Shown: piece by piece, positions 1 to 9,038 of the stretch | Position numbering within the stretch: the stretch's first letter is position 1 | Layout of the letters: each line of letters starts with the position of its first letter | Assembly: GCF_002777825.1 (NCBI RefSeq) | Contig: NZ_MEIR01000080.1 | Coordinates: 186,001 to 250,000 of the forward strand | DNA length: 64,000 bases | Source: Snodgrassella alvi | GTDB taxonomy: Bacteria > Pseudomonadota > Gammaproteobacteria > Burkholderiales > Neisseriaceae | Reading direction: 5' to 3' | Program-made: the position numbers and the translations under genes | Notes under the pieces: model-generated | The model's input: the letters and a program-made list of their open reading frames with translations, nothing else | Told to the model about the DNA's origin: nothing | Databases searched by the model: none

Positions 1-249
1 CAGGTACTGGCTGATTTGATGACCATTGGCAGCAGTGATGTGATACGGGAACATGAAAATCGTATTCTGTCTACTTTAGCCTGCCATGGTTCAGTACGTG
101 CCGGGCGTAAATTGACACTACCGGAAATGAATGCTTTGCTGCGGGATATGGAACAGACAGAACGGGCAAATCAATGTAATCATGGCCGTCCTACATGGGT
201 AAAATTGCGTTTGCAGGATTTGGATGCCCTCTTTTTACGCGGACAGTAA
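1..249 (+). CDS. mutL: DNA mismatch repair protein MutL, C-terminal fragment (5' end outside window)
   Basis: The reading frame is open from base 1 and ends at a TAA at 247-249, so this is the last ~82 codons of a gene that begins upstream. The residues match the end of the MutL dimerisation domain: an ACHGSVRAG motif, then the CNHGRPT signature near the C-terminus. MutL dimerises through this region and couples MutS mismatch recognition to strand incision and removal. The sequence ends shortly after the HGRPT block, as is usual for the family, so the gene looks complete at its 3' end. A strong palindromic terminator follows. Confidence 0.93.
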   Translation, partial: QVLADLMTIGSSDVIREHENRILSTLACHGSVRAGRKLTLPEMNALLRDMEQTERANQCNHGRPTWVKLRLQDLDALFLRGQ

Positions 250-313
250 TATTTTGCCAGTGTTCAGTGACGCTACGCTGACCAGCAGTATTCTCTGATT
301 TGATATTTATTAT

Positions 314-347
314 AAAACCCTCTTAATCAATTGATTAAGAGGGTTTT
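314..347. terminator. Bidirectional terminator between mutL and the YdgA-like gene
   Basis: A perfect 17-bp inverted repeat with no spacer. The arms run AAAACCCTCTTAATCAA and its complement, flanked by A and T runs on both sides. It lies between two convergent genes, so it can end transcripts from both strands. Confidence 0.85.
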
Positions 348-363
348 GTGATTTCATTACTGC

Positions 364-1947
364 TTAGTGAGTATTGGCAGCTTCTGGTGCTGAGGCTGCT
401 GGCAATTCAGCATAATCAGGTTCATTCTCTGGTTCAGGTTCAATATTCCATATTTTGCCATTCAGATAAACTTTACCATTGATTAATTTAAAATGTGTTT
501 TCACAATACCATTGGTTACCTGTATGTAACCACGTGCCTGCATGGATTTAATCGCACTATCAATCATCAGGCGGATTGTCTGGTCAATATCTTCCAGAGC
601 TTCAGCACCGCCGGCGCTGGCATCCACCGTAAACAGCGCCCGTGCCTGACTGATGGCAAAATTTTCCATAATGGCCTGAGGAATAGCGAAATCCATTTCC
701 GCTTCAGTTTTATTCAGCATCAATCCCAGTTGCTGCATATCGGAAGCAAGCAGGCTTTTGAAACCCAAACTACCATGTATATCAATCAGTCCCTGCGGCA
801 TTTGCAATTTAAAACTGTTGAGTTTAAGAAGTGGGTCATGAGTAAATAAACCCAGTCCTTCATTGCGCACTGCCTCTACTATTGCTGCGCGTAACTGCTC
901 ATTATTCAGATTCTGGCTTGATAGCTGGGTAATTTTATTATTGATTGCTACCAGACTGGCCGCATCCAGATGCTCAGCCGAGGCATCGATATCCAGCGGG
1001 CCATAAATATCATTACCATACTGCAATTTGGCAAAGCCAAATTTACCACTACTGTTAATCCATTGATCTTTTTCTTCAGTAGAAGTGGCCAATTTCAAAT
1101 CCTGAATGATAATTTTGGTAGGCATACTGTTGCCAGCCGGGCTGATGAAAGCACCAATCTGTAATTTGGTCACCAAATTAACTAGCTGATCCAGACGGAT
1201 AGTATTGTCTGTGGTATCGTTCCAGGTAAAGGTAATGGCCTTGATACGCAAATCGCTGTTACCTAAAGCGAGTGAGGTTTTACCGTGTTCAGTATGGCTA
1301 TTAAGCTGCAAATCCTGATAGGAAGCATGTCCTTTGCTGGCAAGAACCATATCCAGCCCGGGGCTGACGGTATGGCTGTCATAACTGTTAAAATCTTCAG
1401 CATAATCAATCGTTGACTCCAGCCCCTGCCAGTTGATTTTGATACCAGACAATTCTTCATAATTGAATTTTGGTATCGCAACGTGCATTTGTCCGCTGCC
1501 TCCGAGATTAATCGTATTTTCCAGTCTGACTGGTGCTTCCTGCCCGAAAAAACGCGCCAGAATCTGTTGAGCTTGCGGAGTGAAGCGCAATTCTGTTTCC
1601 ACACGAGCCCGTACCGGACGGATGCTGCCAGCAAATAAACCATGCTGAACATGATTAACCAAAGTAATCGGCTGTTGCAACACCGTACGCACATTATCAG
1701 GTAATTGTTGCTGTACTCCAGCAAAGAAACTTGGCTTAAAGCGAATCTGCATAGTTTCTGTAGATGTAAACCAGCCACGCTCATAGCTGTGTTTATCAAT
1801 CACAAGAAAAGGACTTTTAGCCAGTAAAGCGCGTTGTTCGTCTAGACTATGCTGGGCTTTGATGCCTAAATAAAAAGGCAAAGCCAGAGCAATAAGCAAT
1901 ATGACTGCCGCAATAGCGGCGATGATCGTTACAATTCGTTTATTCAT
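364..1947 (-). CDS. YdgA-like DUF945 family protein
   Basis: A 527-residue protein with one N-terminal membrane segment (about residues 5-28, IVTIIAAIAAVILLIALAL), probably an uncleaved anchor or signal. A long beta-rich periplasmic portion follows. The opening FYLGIKA...LDEQRALLAKSPF and the ERGWFTSTE block match the YdgA/DUF945 family seen across gamma- and betaproteobacteria. The biochemical role of the family is not established, though its layout recalls AsmA-like envelope proteins. The C-terminal tail is rich in E, P and A. The gene stands alone, facing mutL, with its own promoter region upstream of 1947. Confidence 0.8.
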   Translation of the reverse strand: MNKRIVTIIAAIAAVILLIALALPFYLGIKAQHSLDEQRALLAKSPFLVIDKHSYERGWFTSTETMQIRFKPSFFAGVQQQLPDNVRTVLQQPITLVNHVQHGLFAGSIRPVRARVETELRFTPQAQQILARFFGQEAPVRLENTINLGGSGQMHVAIPKFNYEELSGIKINWQGLESTIDYAEDFNSYDSHTVSPGLDMVLASKGHASYQDLQLNSHTEHGKTSLALGNSDLRIKAITFTWNDTTDNTIRLDQLVNLVTKLQIGAFISPAGNSMPTKIIIQDLKLATSTEEKDQWINSSGKFGFAKLQYGNDIYGPLDIDASAEHLDAASLVAINNKITQLSSQNLNNEQLRAAIVEAVRNEGLGLFTHDPLLKLNSFKLQMPQGLIDIHGSLGFKSLLASDMQQLGLMLNKTEAEMDFAIPQAIMENFAISQARALFTVDASAGGAEALEDIDQTIRLMIDSAIKSMQARGYIQVTNGIVKTHFKLINGKVYLNGKIWNIEPEPENEPDYAELPAASAPEAANTH

Positions 1948-2091
1948 GCTCGAAATGTCTTATATATCCACATTCTGGGAGATTTGCAGGATAACATCAA
2001 ACTGGCCGTTTGTCCGCCGTGTTTGCCGGCGATAACACCTTTATTTCAGAATCTAAACCAATCAACACAGCCAATTTGATAAAAATATTAA

Positions 2092-2889
2092 TTACTTATT
2101 ATATGCTTGCAACCGCTGTCGCTGTTGTTCAAATAAACAAACAGTTGCAGCCATGGCTACGTTGAGCGACTCTGTGTGCCCACTCATCGGAATAATCACG
2201 TGTCTGGATGCAGTTTGTAGTATTTTTGCACTCAAACCACTGCCTTCATTGCCAAACAGCCAGCCGGCAGGCAGAGTCAGATTCAATGTATAGATACTTT
2301 TAGCTGATGTGCTTAATGCAGTAGCATACAATGGCCAGGTGTAATCTGCACACCAGGCAGCCAAATCTGTAACAGTTTGAATATTCAGATAAGCGTGCGC
2401 ACCCATTGCTGCACGCAATACTTTGGGCGACCACACATCAACACTGTCTTTGCTCAGGACAATATCATTAATACCAGCAGCAAGTGCACTGCGTAAAATC
2501 GTACCTACATTACCCGGATCCTGCACTCGCTCTAACAGTACAACATCCTGAATTTCAGTTGCTGTAGTATTTTTTGGTAACTGTACTATTGCAACAGGTT
2601 CTCTTGAACTGACTAAATCGCTGATTTTATCCAATAGATTATCAGCAACCAGTACCACTTTCTGCAACGGCATTTTTGCTATTAAGGCAGCTATTTCATG
2701 GTCATGTTCGCGCAGTTGCGGTACATACAGTGTTTGAATTGAATGTCCTGCCTGCATAAATGTCTGAATAAGGTGTATTCCCTCCAGAACGGCGAGCTGA
2801 TGCTGACGGCGGTAATTTGATTGAGCAATTAAACGGGCTAAATGTTTAAGTTCACTATTGCTAGCAGATTGAATAATTTTATGGTTCAT
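2092..2889 (-). CDS. TrmH/SpoU-family RNA 2'-O-methyltransferase
   Basis: A 265-residue protein of the SpoU (SPOUT) class, which transfers a methyl group from S-adenosylmethionine to ribose 2'-OH in rRNA or tRNA. An N-terminal substrate-binding region (about 1-100) precedes the knotted catalytic domain. The three family motifs are present: LERVQDPGNVGTILRSA (119-135), LFGNEGSGLS (211-220) and IPMSGHTESLNVAMAA (233-248). The exact target nucleotide cannot be told from sequence; RlmB-like rRNA methylation is one possibility. The start overlaps the end of the upstream dusC gene by 4 bp (ATGA type), so the two are translationally coupled. Confidence 0.88.
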   Translation of the reverse strand: MNHKIIQSASNSELKHLARLIAQSNYRRQHQLAVLEGIHLIQTFMQAGHSIQTLYVPQLREHDHEIAALIAKMPLQKVVLVADNLLDKISDLVSSREPVAIVQLPKNTTATEIQDVVLLERVQDPGNVGTILRSALAAGINDIVLSKDSVDVWSPKVLRAAMGAHAYLNIQTVTDLAAWCADYTWPLYATALSTSAKSIYTLNLTLPAGWLFGNEGSGLSAKILQTASRHVIIPMSGHTESLNVAMAATVCLFEQQRQRLQAYNK

Positions 2890-3869
2890 CCAGTAATCTG
2901 GCTTTCTGTTTGCTGTTGATTAAGAATCTGGCTGATATCTGCGATGGTAGTCAGAGTACGTAACTGAGTAAATAACTGCCCGGCTTCTGGATAGGTTAAT
3001 TTTAGCATTGCTAGCCACTGCTTTAACCTTGCCACCGGATAATTAGCATTGGCTACAGCTTTACTGCAACAACAGTCAAAAAAATCATTAATCCACGGCA
3101 GAATTTCTGGCCATGGCAAAGAGGGAGTTATTTTTCCCTGATTATAAGCGGCAATTTGTCGGGCTAAATCAGGCCGCTGAATGGCACCACGCCCCAGCAT
3201 CACATCCGTACAACCGCTGACAGAACGAATCTGCTGATAATCGGCCAGTGTAAATACATCGCCATTTGCAATAACAGGAATGCTAACAGCCTGCCTGATA
3301 CGGGCAATCCATTCCCAATGTGCAGGCGGTCGGTATCCTTCGGTTTTGGTACGCGCATGAACGGTAAGCTCTCCTACCCCACCCTGTTCTATGGCTTGTG
3401 CACAGGCCAGTGCCAAATCTTTATTCTCATAACCCAGACGCATTTTCGCACTGAGCATGATTTCAGCAGGCAAATTCCGGCGCACAGTAGCTACTATCTG
3501 CTCTAATTTTTCAGGATATTGTAAAAGGACTGCCCCACCCTGATGCTGGTTAACAGTGGGTGCCGGACAGCCAAAATTTAAATCAATATGCGTAGCACCC
3601 AGCTCAACCACCTTTCGGGCGTTCTGCGCCATGTTTTCACCATGGCTGCCCAATATTTGTACTATTACGGCAGTACCAGCATGAGTCTGATTAGCATGTG
3701 CCAGTTCTGGCATGTATTTTAGCCATATAGAACGCCCATGTACGGTATGAGTAATACGGACAAATTCAGTGACACAGGCGTCAAATCCGCCGATACGAGT
3801 TAACAAATCGCGCATGGGTGCATCAATCAGCCCCTGCATGGGAGCCAAAAATAATCTGGGCGAATTCAT
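2886..3869 (-). CDS. dusC: tRNA-dihydrouridine synthase, DusC type
   Basis: An FMN-dependent enzyme that reduces uridine to dihydrouridine in tRNA; the DusC branch acts on U16. It begins MNSPRLFLAPMQG, matching the FMN-binding start of the family. The CVTEFVR segment and the NFGCPAPTVN block carry the catalytic Cys, and the MRLGYEN and LTVHART motifs follow in the barrel. I chose the ATG at 3869 because the family normally starts a few residues before LAPM. An in-frame ATG at 3908 would add 13 residues with no family resemblance. Neither start has a strong ribosome-binding site. Coupled to the downstream methyltransferase gene. Confidence 0.88.
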   Translation of the reverse strand: MNSPRLFLAPMQGLIDAPMRDLLTRIGGFDACVTEFVRITHTVHGRSIWLKYMPELAHANQTHAGTAVIVQILGSHGENMAQNARKVVELGATHIDLNFGCPAPTVNQHQGGAVLLQYPEKLEQIVATVRRNLPAEIMLSAKMRLGYENKDLALACAQAIEQGGVGELTVHARTKTEGYRPPAHWEWIARIRQAVSIPVIANGDVFTLADYQQIRSVSGCTDVMLGRGAIQRPDLARQIAAYNQGKITPSLPWPEILPWINDFFDCCCSKAVANANYPVARLKQWLAMLKLTYPEAGQLFTQLRTLTTIADISQILNQQQTESQITG

Positions 3870-3926
3870 TTTTGCTTGCAAACTTGCGTTACTCACACAA
3901 ATAACCATTACTCAACTATAAAAAAT

Positions 3927-3958
3927 AACGCAACCTGTTTTCATCAACAAGTTGCGTT
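3927..3958 (-). terminator. Terminator of the PAS/PhnD-like pair
   Basis: 13-bp arms (AACGCAACCTGTT and a complement with one mismatch) around a 6-nt loop. On the minus strand the stem is followed by ATTTTTTATAG, a U-rich tract. It lies just past the stop of the PhnD-like gene. Confidence 0.7.
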
Positions 3959-3991
3959 TCCAATTATAAAATAAAAATGGTTGCGACAGGT

Positions 3992-4741
3992 TTAGTCGCG
4001 TAACGTTTCAATCAGGTCAATCAGTAATTCAATTTCTTCTTGCTTCAATACATCAAACCCATCATGCAACCCTAAATCTTCCAGCATCATCTCACCAGAT
4101 ACCGTTTTATTCATTGAGCTGAATGCATTCTGTAATGTTTCAAGCATACCGGAATTACGGGGATGCAGCAAAACCACGTGATATAAATCATTGATTTTAC
4201 TTTCAATCATTAAATTCAAACGACTGCGGGTAATTGAAGTTAATTTGTGGTAGGCAGATGACATAAATAGACCAATATCACCCTCATGCTGAATCAATCG
4301 ACGAGCTACAGCCGAGAATGATTCACTTTTAACCCATGTGAGGTCTTTTTCTTCTATATCCACTGCTTCCAATAAGCGCAAGGCAATCAATTTAACATCA
4401 TAATTTTCCGTACATAGGACTGACATACCAGGTTTAATATCTTTCAGTGATTTAATTTCACTTTCTGCAGCGCTGGCAATGATCATTTCATCGAAACGAT
4501 TTACTGGACGTACTACTGGTAAATATCCTAAATCGCGGATCAGTTTGGAAGCGTTAAACGGGTTGGCGTAGATGATATCAACATTATCATTGTCGATTTC
4601 CTGCTGTTCTTCTTCAGCATTGCTGGCCATAAACAAATGTACAGGTGCATCTATTAATCGTTGTAGACTAGTATTGAGAAAGTGCCAGCCTGCATAAAAT
4701 TCTGGAGGAAAATCAGGTGCAATCAAAAAATTAATAGTCAT
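3992..4741 (-). CDS. PhnD-like (phosphonate-type) solute-binding domain protein lacking a signal peptide
   Basis: A 249-residue protein resembling the periplasmic solute-binding fold of the PhnD family: FLIAPDFPPEFYAGW at the start, then DIIYANPFNASKLI, a hinge-like region, and LFMSSAYHKL. It begins directly with the first beta-strand (MTINFLIAP), with no signal peptide or membrane segment, so it is probably cytoplasmic. No permease or ATPase genes are nearby. Its start overlaps the stop of the upstream PAS gene (ATG at 4741, PAS stop at 4738-4740), so the two are co-translated. A role as a ligand-sensing partner of the PAS protein is inference; no transport role is supported. Confidence 0.7.
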   Translation of the reverse strand: MTINFLIAPDFPPEFYAGWHFLNTSLQRLIDAPVHLFMASNAEEEQQEIDNDNVDIIYANPFNASKLIRDLGYLPVVRPVNRFDEMIIASAAESEIKSLKDIKPGMSVLCTENYDVKLIALRLLEAVDIEEKDLTWVKSESFSAVARRLIQHEGDIGLFMSSAYHKLTSITRSRLNLMIESKINDLYHVVLLHPRNSGMLETLQNAFSSMNKTVSGEMMLEDLGLHDGFDVLKQEEIELLIDLIETLRD

Positions 4742-5229
4742 GAATTACCCTGTTCTTCTTTTATTAGTCCCTCATAGAGACTCTGCATTTCCAATACTTT
4801 ACTTCGTGAAGGCTTACGCCGCACTGAAGTATAACCCTGAATGACACCATCACGGATATTTGGCACAATAGTTGCATATACCCAGTAAAAGCCTCCATCT
4901 TTGCGCAGATTTTTGACATAGCCATGCCATTTGTTTCCTTTTTGCACGGTATCCCATAAATCTTTATAGGCCACTTTCGGCATATCAGGATGGCGCAAAA
5001 TATAATGCTCAGCACCCATTAGCTCATTACGCGACCATCCACTCATATGCACAAATACCTCATTGGCATGTGTAATTATGCCCTTCAGGTCTGTCGTTGA
5101 TGTAATCAGACAGCCATCAGGAAATTCTGTTTCTACATCAGTACAATATACGGTGCGTGTAACCCCATCGTAATGTGTCAATTCAAATGTACGGTGCTCA
5201 ATTTCAGGCACCTGCATTGGTGAAATCAT
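4738..5229 (-). CDS. Aer-type PAS domain protein, soluble and single-domain
   Basis: A 163-residue protein that is nearly all one PAS domain (about residues 38-135). Family features are ITHANEVFVHMSGWSRNEL, the HPDMPKVAYKDLW stretch and KNRKDGGFYWV-like residues (KNLRKDGGFYWV), typical of the FAD-binding PAS of the aerotaxis receptor Aer. No membrane segment, HAMP domain or methyl-accepting domain follows, so it cannot itself be a chemoreceptor. Cofactor binding is inferred from resemblance. It is the first gene of a two-gene unit with the PhnD-like protein and presumably senses redox state, oxygen or a small molecule for it. Confidence 0.78.
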   Translation of the reverse strand: MISPMQVPEIEHRTFELTHYDGVTRTVYCTDVETEFPDGCLITSTTDLKGIITHANEVFVHMSGWSRNELMGAEHYILRHPDMPKVAYKDLWDTVQKGNKWHGYVKNLRKDGGFYWVYATIVPNIRDGVIQGYTSVRRKPSRSKVLEMQSLYEGLIKEEQGNS

Positions 5230-5460
5230 TATGACTCCATTTTCTTGAATATGGACAACTAGGCAAACAATACAAAAGTCAATTCAAGGTATATATTGCG
5301 CCGATTAGCAAAAGAATACAAATTATTTAATAAATAAGTACATAAAACTACAATTTTTATTGACATGAATCAATAAATGCAGAATTTAATATAAAAAATT
5401 TACTACTTTAATTAATCGGATATAACATATACTAGGGCAGTTGTTTAATTAAATTGCAGG

Positions 5461-6513
5461 CTATCTACTTATCCTTTTTCTTGCAGAATCAGATTGATAC
5501 AGACCGGCCCATTTCATGATATTAGCTACCTCAAACTCATTAAATTCATAATACTGGCCGCGTTTCAGCCTTTTAGGTAGTGCAATCGGTCCGAAGCGAA
5601 CCCTAACCAGGCGGCTTACAGTCAGTCCCTGACTTTCAAACAAACGTCTTACTTCACGGTTGCGGCCTTCTTTAATGATAATGTTGTACCATCTGTTGGC
5701 ACCTTCACCACCCTGTTCCCACAAATGTTGTGCTTTGGCAATACCATCTTCCAGTTCAACCCCATTGAGCAGGCTTTGTTTTTGTTCATCACTCAGCTCA
5801 CCGAGAACGCGTACAGCATATTCTCGTTCCACTTCGAAACTAGGATGTGCGAAGCGATTTACCAATTCACCAGAAGTGGTGAGTATCAACAGGCCACATG
5901 TATTGATATCCAGACGACCAATCGCTACCCATCGGCTGCTGGCAGTTTGTGGCAGCCTGTCAAAGATACTGACGCGTCCCTGAGGGTCGTCGCGGCTGAC
6001 AATTTCACCTTCCTGTTTGTAATACACCATAATACGCGGCAAACGATCAGGCCATTTGATGTTAATGGCTGAACCGCGCACACTAACCTCATCGTCTGGG
6101 GTAATTCTGTCTCCTAACTGAGCCACTTTACCATTAACCCGCACCATTCCCTGGCTAATCCACTGTTCCATTTCACGCCGAGAGCCCACACCAGAAGCAG
6201 CAAGTGCTTTTTGTAGGCGCACTGGTTCCATTTTTTCCAGATCGATACGCTGTTCTTTCAGTACCCGAGCACGCTGTAAAATTTCCTGATTTGGTGTACG
6301 CTGAACCAGTTTTTTGGCGCGCTGAACTTTTACTTTGGCGCCGCCCTGTGTTTCAGGCTGAGAGAATGCAGAGCGTACAGTGGATTCATTTTGGCGTTTA
6401 AAAGCAAATTTAGCTTTACCGGCAGTATGTCTGCTGGCAGTATGCTTACTGCTTTTGTTGGTCACACCATCACGTATCTGGCGCTTGGTTAATTTTTTGT
6501 TGGCTTGACTCAT
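5461..6513 (-). CDS. rluB: 23S rRNA pseudouridine synthase RluB
   Basis: Converts U2605 (E. coli numbering) of 23S rRNA to pseudouridine. An S4 RNA-binding domain lies at about 97-150 (VRLQKALAASGVGSRRE). The catalytic RsuA-family domain carries GRLDINTCGLLILT with the catalytic Asp at 202, and the C-terminal part has KEGRNREVRRLFE. The first ~90 residues are a Lys/Arg/Gln-rich, low-complexity extension that may help bind rRNA; such extensions also occur in other betaproteobacterial homologues. The start lies 2 nt after the stop of scpB, so the two are co-transcribed. The family assignment is firm; the exact uridine is by analogy. Confidence 0.9.
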   Translation of the reverse strand: MSQANKKLTKRQIRDGVTNKSSKHTASRHTAGKAKFAFKRQNESTVRSAFSQPETQGGAKVKVQRAKKLVQRTPNQEILQRARVLKEQRIDLEKMEPVRLQKALAASGVGSRREMEQWISQGMVRVNGKVAQLGDRITPDDEVSVRGSAINIKWPDRLPRIMVYYKQEGEIVSRDDPQGRVSIFDRLPQTASSRWVAIGRLDINTCGLLILTTSGELVNRFAHPSFEVEREYAVRVLGELSDEQKQSLLNGVELEDGIAKAQHLWEQGGEGANRWYNIIIKEGRNREVRRLFESQGLTVSRLVRVRFGPIALPKRLKRGQYYEFNEFEVANIMKWAGLYQSDSARKRISR

Positions 6514-6515
6514 AG

Positions 6516-7115
6516 TTATACTCCTAATCCGTCATCAGACGGCTCTTCTGCGGTGGTTTGAGCCACGGCAGGTTCATTTAAATCGGGTAAAACCAATTCA
6601 CCCAATTCTGTTAAAGGCGGTAGCTGGCTTAAATTTTCCAGCTGTAAATCACTTAAAAAAGTAGCTGTAGTAGCCCACAAATTTGGCCGCCCTACACTAT
6701 CCCGCTGCCCGATAATCTCTATCCAGCCTCGGTCCTGTAAGGTCTGTAAAACATTACTGGAAACAGTAACACCGCGAATAGCTTCGATATCACTGCGTGT
6801 TACCGGTTGCTGATAGGCAATTATAGCCAATGTTTCCAGTACCGCGCGCGAATAACGTGGTGTGCGCTGCACATCCAGACTGGCCAACTGCGGATAAGCT
6901 GTTTTAATTACCTGAAAACGCCAACCCTCTGCACTATGTACCAGATTCAGCGCCCGTTCCTGCCAGCGCTCACGCAGTGCTGACAGTATGTCACCTAATT
7001 CCTCTGCTGATAACGGCGGCTCCCTCAAGCTTGCTAATACCTGCTCGCTTAACGCTTCACTTTGGGTCAGTAATGCAGCTTCAATCAACGCTTCGATAGA
7101 AACAGAATGATTCAT
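6516..7115 (-). CDS. scpB: Segregation and condensation protein B
   Basis: The winged-helix partner of ScpA and SMC in the bacterial condensin complex that compacts and segregates chromosomes. Family blocks include YSRAVLETLAIIAYQQPVTRSDIEAIRGV (read in two parts) and LLQTLQDRGWIE-like residues (VLQTLQDRGWIEIIGQRD), followed by GRPNLWATT. The ATG at 7115 gives MNHSVSIEALIEAALL, the usual family start. The frame continues upstream only to a TTG at 7151, which I regard as less likely. It lies between rbgA and rluB in a likely three-gene leftward unit. The acidic C-terminal tail is poorly conserved. Confidence 0.9.
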   Translation of the reverse strand: MNHSVSIEALIEAALLTQSEALSEQVLASLREPPLSAEELGDILSALRERWQERALNLVHSAEGWRFQVIKTAYPQLASLDVQRTPRYSRAVLETLAIIAYQQPVTRSDIEAIRGVTVSSNVLQTLQDRGWIEIIGQRDSVGRPNLWATTATFLSDLQLENLSQLPPLTELGELVLPDLNEPAVAQTTAEEPSDDGLGV

Positions 7116-7165
7116 GGTTATATGTTTCAACGCTTTAAATGCTGTTTTCAATGGACTATGTAAGA

Positions 7166-8089
7166 TTAACTTTTGCGAGCTGCTTTTTTGGCTGCCCGTT
7201 CGGCTTTAAGCTGCGCTTCGTGCTGCTGTCCCTTTTTCAGCCACACTGCCCATTGATTGGGTGTTTCCAGCGTGATACGGCCAATCAGCCCGTCACGGAA
7301 ATCAGTAAGCAGGCGTTCAGCAGCTTTCTGGTAATCAATGCGTCCGCCACTTAACAGGGCACCACGTTTTCTACCAATCCAGTCCAGCCAGTTGTCATCA
7401 CGCCAGTGCGGACTTTCACTCAGGTCAGCCTGATAGCGCTGCTGAAGTAAAGGCAGATAATGCCGGCGCAGATAATCCAGTAATTCCAATGCTACCATTT
7501 CTTCATCCAAAGCATTACGTCCGACAGCGCCGCTGGCAGCCAGATTATAACCAGCCTCTTCAACAATAATTTTTGGCCACAACATCCCGGGGGTGTCATA
7601 TAACCAGAAATCATCGGCCAGTATCAGCCGCTGTTCAGCTTTGGTGATACCTGGCTCATTGCCAGTTTTGGCACTGCGTTTACCCAGCATACCATTAATT
7701 AGAGTAGATTTACCTACATTGGGAATACCACAGATAAGCACTCTTAATGGCCGGTCCAAACCATGACGATTTGGCACCAGAGTGCGGCAGGCTGCAATAA
7801 TCTTACTGGCTGCCTGTTTTTCCGATGCGTCCAGTGCCAGTACGTTGGTATTGGGCTGAGAACGGTAATCTGCCAGCCACAACTCAGTACGTTCGGCATC
7901 GGCCAAATCCTGTTTATTCAGAATTTTCAGTTTGGGTTTGTCACCAGACAGTTTTGCCAGTAATGGGTTGGCACTGGAAGCCGGTAAACGGGCGTCCAGT
8001 ACCTCAATGACCATATCTACACTTTTAATCCGTTCGGCAATGGCTTTTTTGGCTTTGTTCATATGCCCGGGATACCATTGAATAGCCAT
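7166..8089 (-). CDS. rbgA: Ribosome biogenesis GTPase RbgA/YlqF family
   Basis: A circularly permuted GTPase: the G4 motif NKQD (58-61) precedes the G1 P-loop GIPNVGKST (121-129), then G3 DTPGMLWP. The opening MAIQWYPGHMNKAKKAI is the family signature. In Bacillus the homologue acts in late assembly of the 50S subunit. The start at 8089 is fixed by this motif and by a good ribosome-binding site (AAGGAC) 7 nt upstream; an earlier in-frame start would add 15 unrelated residues. The basic C-terminus (KAERAAKKAARKS) probably contacts rRNA. Confidence 0.92.
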   Translation of the reverse strand: MAIQWYPGHMNKAKKAIAERIKSVDMVIEVLDARLPASSANPLLAKLSGDKPKLKILNKQDLADAERTELWLADYRSQPNTNVLALDASEKQAASKIIAACRTLVPNRHGLDRPLRVLICGIPNVGKSTLINGMLGKRSAKTGNEPGITKAEQRLILADDFWLYDTPGMLWPKIIVEEAGYNLAASGAVGRNALDEEMVALELLDYLRRHYLPLLQQRYQADLSESPHWRDDNWLDWIGRKRGALLSGGRIDYQKAAERLLTDFRDGLIGRITLETPNQWAVWLKKGQQHEAQLKAERAAKKAARKS

Positions 8090-8133
8090 AAACTGTCCTT
8101 GTCTGATACACAAAACACTTATACAAAAACACA

Positions 8134-8161
8134 CAGGCAGCCTAATTTCAGGCTGCCTGAA
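8134..8161. repeat. DNA uptake sequence (AGGCTGCCTGAA dialect) in a hairpin
   Basis: The plus strand at 8150-8161 reads AGGCTGCCTGAA, the AG-simDUS dialect described in Neisseriaceae. Its first 10 bases pair with CAGGCAGCCT at 8134-8143 across a 6-nt loop (AATTTC). Paired uptake sequences acting as terminators are typical of Neisseria genomes. Here the hairpin lies between rapZ (ends at 8178) and rbgA (starts at 8089), both leftward, so it can also end the ptsN-hprK-rapZ transcript. No second exact copy was found by eye in the window. Confidence 0.75.
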
Positions 8162-8177
8162 TAAATCATAGCTCTTA

Positions 8178-9038
8178 TTATACCGTTTTTTCGGAACTAT
8201 TACTTAACTCTAACTGCCGGTGCCGCACCAGTACGCAATAGGCATTTAATTGCTGCGCTAAAGCTTCCACGATATAAACTGAACGATGCTGACCACCAGT
8301 ACAGCCAATACCGATATTAACATAGCTGCGGCTTTCTTTTTCCATCATCGGTAACCAGCGCAGCAGAAAATCGGCTAACTCAGCAATCATTTCTGCCATC
8401 ACTGGCTGCTGGGAAAAAAATGCCCTGATGGGTTCATCCAGACCACTAAAGGGACGTAAGTGAAAATCATAATAGGGATTAGGTAGAAAGCGTACATCAA
8501 AGACAAAATCCAGTCCGGCGGGCACGCCATATTTATACCCAAAAGATTCCAGCACTACGCGCATTGGAGCCACGGGCAGATGCAGCCACTGCTGAATCTG
8601 CCGGCGCAATTGCGGTACATTCAGCAAAGAGGTATCAATAACATAAGCATATCTTTGTAAGGCGGACATATATTGCTGTTCAGCAGCAACGCTTTCACTT
8701 AAGGTTTTGTGCTCCTGTGCCAAAGGATGACTGCGGCGCGTTTCAGAAAAACGGCGAAGCAATACGGCCGCGGAAGAAGTTAAAAACAGCAAATCAACCT
8801 GATGTTCTTGAGCACGCAAGCGGGTTACCAACTCCAGCACTTCAACCGGATTAAAGCGAGAGCGTATATCCACACTGACACCTAGCTGTGCCACATCGCT
8901 GGCAGCATAGTGTTCAATCAAATCAGGTAAAAGCTTTACCGGCAGATTATCCACGCAGACAAAACCAACATCTTCCAGTAAACGCAAAGCAATAGATTTT
9001 CCGGAACCGGATAATCCACTAATCAATACTATCCTCAT
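8178..9038 (-). CDS. rapZ: RNase adapter protein RapZ (YvcJ-type P-loop ATPase)
   Basis: A nucleotide-binding protein with P-loop GLSGSGKS (8-15) and the family segments FVCVDNLP and [14 protein letters not shown] near the C-terminus. In E. coli RapZ controls the small RNA GlmZ and so glucosamine-6-phosphate synthesis; in this lineage the target is not known. At 286 residues it is full length. Its start overlaps the 3' end of hprK by 20 nt. The order ptsN-hprK-rapZ is the common betaproteobacterial arrangement linking nitrogen-PTS signalling to RNA control. Confidence 0.92.
   Translation of the reverse strand: MRIVLISGLSGSGKSIALRLLEDVGFVCVDNLPVKLLPDLIEHYAASDVAQLGVSVDIRSRFNPVEVLELVTRLRAQEHQVDLLFLTSSAAVLLRRFSETRRSHPLAQEHKTLSESVAAEQQYMSALQRYAYVIDTSLLNVPQLRRQIQQWLHLPVAPMRVVLESFGYKYGVPAGLDFVFDVRFLPNPYYDFHLRPFSGLDEPIRAFFSQQPVMAEMIAELADFLLRWLPMMEKESRSYVNIGIGCTGGQHRSVYIVEALAQQLNAYCVLVRHRQLELSNSSEKTV

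Noticed and set aside
1263-1799. 178-residue open frame on the minus strand inside the YdgA-like gene
   Set aside because: It is an alternative frame of the real gene, with no recognisable family and unlikely composition.
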